Below are positions 42,970-44,814 of a stretch of 44,814 nucleotides of DNA, one piece after another. The notes beneath the pieces were generated by a model. That model did not search any database. It was not told where the DNA came from and was given only the letters and a program-made list of their open reading frames with translations. The translations under genes and the position numbers were made by a program. Each line of letters opens with the position of its first letter. The stretch's first letter is position 1. The DNA lies in assembly GCA_027717645.1 (NCBI GenBank), contig JALLOG010000012.1, forward strand, positions 1 through 44,814, written 5' to 3'. The stretch is from Desulfobacterota bacterium AH_259_B03_O07. Its GTDB lineage: Bacteria > Desulfobacterota_D > UBA1144 > Nemesobacterales > CSP1-2.

Positions 42970-44252
42970 TTTTTATTTTCTATTGCTTCAATAATGTTTT
43001 CGATTTCCTCTTTTTCAAGGAACACTCCTGAATTAATAATGTCATCTATACTATAAAAAATTTTCTCTTGTGCATCATCTGTTTGTTCACCATACCATTG
43101 CTTTAAAAACCATTCATAATCCTGCTGTTTATCATTCCAGATATAGTCGACTAATTTTCTGGAGTATTCAATAAGTCTATAATCATCAGTCAAACTTAAT
43201 CGCCAGATAGTGCTGCGCCCTGTATAAAAGAACCAGTCTTTAGTTTTGAAATCACTATCCCACTCAACCTCAACTGTTTGGCCATCTTGCCTGTTGGTAA
43301 TTATTGTGCCACGAGCCTTTATTATTAATTTTGAGATTGTTCTTCCTTGATTATTAAATGGTAAATTATTTTTTTGTGTGGCCGAAGCTTTAATGGCAAT
43401 TTTATCGCCCGATTTCATCGATTTCACTTCTTCTAATAATTTATCTTCATAACCATTCTGCCACATTCCTTCATCAAGAAACCGTTGTGTCTGATCATCA
43501 CCACTCCAGTAAGCGCCAACCAGCCAGTAATTATTTTCATCCGGCTCAGGAAGCTTTTCTTTTGTTCGTTTATCAGATGTGGCAGCAAGATACGCTTTAT
43601 ATGATAAATCAGGAAGAGATTTAGTTTTTGCAGTAACTTTATTCAGCGTATTAAAATAGAATTTGGAACTAATGCCATCTGCGGGAAATTTAATTTTTAA
43701 ATATGTCCGGTTTGTTTTATCTAGGTTTAAAAACTGTTCAGGGCGCATCCAATATAGTCCCATTGTCAGGTTTGTATTTACTCCCCAAACCTGAAGTGCC
43801 TCATCAAAAGCTTTATGAAAATCTTTATTCTCTTTTGCGTCTTTTCTCAATGCAAGTTTGAACACATGCCATAATTTTGGAATGTCTTCTTTTTTTCTCT
43901 TATATTGATAACCAAAAAACCATGATCTTTGGTTATTAAGTATTGGTATGCCGGTAAAGTCCTCAGGCAATGGACTATTAATATCAAACTTTTTTTTGAA
44001 CTCGGATAAAATAGCAATTCTTTCTTTTTCAACAATTCCCCGGTTGAAAACACCAAAAACTGTAAATGGATCAATTTCTGTTAATAAAAACCTGTCATCC
44101 TGGTCATCCTGGTCATTAAGTGGAGTGACTTTAAGATTTTTCTTTCTTAATACTTCAATAAACTCAATCAATTCGTTTTGACGATTTTCCCAGTCTTCCA
44201 AGTTGTCAGCAAGTTCTTTGTAAAATGGTATCCATGAAAAGTTATTTGTCAT
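42963..44252 (-). CDS. mcrB: McrB-like N-terminal reader part (5' part of mcrB)
   Basis: The 429-residue frame contains an N-terminal alpha-helical region (about 1-230) known from long McrB-type AAA proteins (RSWFFGYQYKRKKEDIPKLW, GLYWMRPEQFLNLDKTNRTY). An EVE-like reader domain (about 240-345) begins NYWLVGAYWSGDDQTQRFLD and runs to GTIITNRQDGQTVEVEWD. EVE/PUA-type domains read modified bases. It ends in IIEAIENKKI-stop within the A7 run just before Walker A. The ATG has GAGG upstream. With the shift, full McrB would be about 693 residues. Confidence 0.88.
   Translation of the reverse strand: MTNNFSWIPFYKELADNLEDWENRQNELIEFIEVLRKKNLKVTPLNDQDDQDDRFLLTEIDPFTVFGVFNRGIVEKERIAILSEFKKKFDINSPLPEDFTGIPILNNQRSWFFGYQYKRKKEDIPKLWHVFKLALRKDAKENKDFHKAFDEALQVWGVNTNLTMGLYWMRPEQFLNLDKTNRTYLKIKFPADGISSKFYFNTLNKVTAKTKSLPDLSYKAYLAATSDKRTKEKLPEPDENNYWLVGAYWSGDDQTQRFLDEGMWQNGYEDKLLEEVKSMKSGDKIAIKASATQKNNLPFNNQGRTISKLIIKARGTIITNRQDGQTVEVEWDSDFKTKDWFFYTGRSTIWRLSLTDDYRLIEYSRKLVDYIWNDKQQDYEWFLKQWYGEQTDDAQEKIFYSIDDIINSGVFLEKEEIENIIEAIENKKI
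42968..42974 (-). other. A7 slippage or indel site in mcrB
   Basis: On the minus strand AAT-AAA-AAA-ATA-TAA is the reader frame; reading one base back after AAA gives AAT-ATA-ATT-CTT and the Walker A. A run of seven A suits -1 ribosomal slippage or transcript slippage, but a one-base deletion from A8 explains it equally. Confidence 0.75.
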
Positions 44253-44695
44253 ATAATTAATCCTCTATTATCTTTCTAAGCTATAGTTTATGCATGATTT
44301 TTAGATTTATATTTTATTTTTATTCTTTTTAACGCACATGTGTCTTTTTAAAAATAGACTTAGCCCCCCATCCTTTCGCACAACGTTTGTGTATATTCAT
44401 TGTTGTTATTTCACAAAATTGGAGGGATAACATCTTACATTTATCATCTTCACTTTGTTCTCGATACACATAACATTATTTATTAAGATGACACATACTT
44501 TTTTACCATTGTATAGTTTATTCTTATAAAATCAAACGACGAATCTATGTTTATCATTACTAATTGCTACATAATAATTGCATTACTAATATTTTTATAA
44601 CTCCTATCAATGCTGTCCAAATCTGAGTCATAAGAGCATTTTCGTCTGTTATCGAGATTCTGAAACTAGCCTGTCCTGATATAGATAAGGATTCG
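44253..44695. other. Leader region of cassette B
   Basis: No coding frame was recognised in these 443 AT-rich bases. The part nearest mcrB carries GAGG before the ATG. No convincing -35/-10 pair was found on the minus strand, yet a leader this long suggests the cassette has its own promoter or lost a further gene. Confidence 0.45.
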
Positions 44696-44767
44696 GTATA
44701 ACGACAAAGCTCAGCCGCAGACAAGCCGCGAAGCGGGTTGGCTGTCGGCTGCAGCGCCTTGTTATGT
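44696..44767 (-). other. Integron attC recombination site 3
   Basis: The 72-bp site runs from GTATAAC (44696-44702) to GTTATGT (44761-44767), with arms CAAAGCTCAGCCGCAGACA and TGTCGGCTGCAGCGCC that pair around GCCGCGAAGCGGGT. The right arm repeats the AGCGCCTTGTTA of site 2. It would be the attC of a preceding cassette whose gene lies beyond the right edge. Confidence 0.83.
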
Positions 44768-44814
44768 CTCTCCTTTTATAGCTAAGCGACGCCTCGCCGA
44801 GGTCAGCCCCTCAG

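Larger units (their letters stand above)
40858..44696 (-). mobile_element. Integron gene cassette B carrying mcrB-mcrC
   Basis: Bounded by the R' cores of attC 2 and attC 3, this unit is about 3.84 kb, several times the usual cassette of 0.5-1 kb. It contains the whole McrBC system on the minus strand, about 440 bases of leader, and a hairpin before the attC. All three attC sites have the same orientation as its genes. Confidence 0.82.

Overview
The window reads as a chromosomal contig from an uncultured Gram-negative bacterium, most like the old Deltaproteobacteria (Desulfobacterota, Dadabacteria or Nitrospinota). This is inferred from gene style, lipoproteins with lipoboxes, an AT-rich composition and the repeat families in the gaps; no rRNA or tRNA gene was recognised to settle it.

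Region 1 (1-28 kb) is mostly housekeeping. An IS1595-like transposase start is cut by the left edge. After it come uvrA-uppP, a class-I glutamine amidotransferase, small membrane and lipoprotein genes, a HAL2-like bisphosphate nucleotidase, the minus-strand trpF-trpB-trpA-DHH phosphoesterase-isochorismatase-like hydrolase block, a ClpX-like AAA gene overlapping fmt, and a lipoprotein gene with a strong promoter set in four copies of an operator-like motif. Then follow prfB (with the classical programmed +1 frameshift), nadK and a small nuclease-like gene, a class V aminotransferase, a CDF metal exporter, an acetolactate-synthase-like enzyme, aroC, an extended SDR and a Fic-family AMPylase. The gaps hold palindromic REP/BIME-type clusters whose hairpins carry the GTAG foot. 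A decayed C-terminus of a REP-associated tyrosine transposase lies upstream of trpF. Two further interspersed repeat families are present.

Region 2 (28.5-38.4 kb) is a Type I restriction-modification defence island: hsdM, hsdS, two HEPN-motif genes, a graveyard of decayed pieces, darG, then hsdR interrupted by one in-frame TAA, and a stub of an Mrr-like gene. The graveyard contains two diverged hsdR 5' ends, each followed by a toxin remnant: one resembles BECR-fold RNases, the other is an internally deleted darT. The macro-domain antitoxin darG has outlived its toxin.

Region 3 (38.4-44.8 kb) holds a DEAD-box helicase and then an integron cassette array. Three attC sites, all oriented for minus-strand genes, delimit a 0.6-kb DUF1772 membrane-protein cassette and an unusually large 3.8-kb cassette encoding a complete McrB-McrC restriction system. 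A degenerate half-site may close a further cassette. No integron integrase is in the window. mcrB is split at an A7 run exactly between its DNA-reader part and its GTPase Walker A motif, so it is either a frameshift mutant or expressed by slippage. The main novelty is this McrBC cassette together with the hsdR/toxin graveyard next to it.
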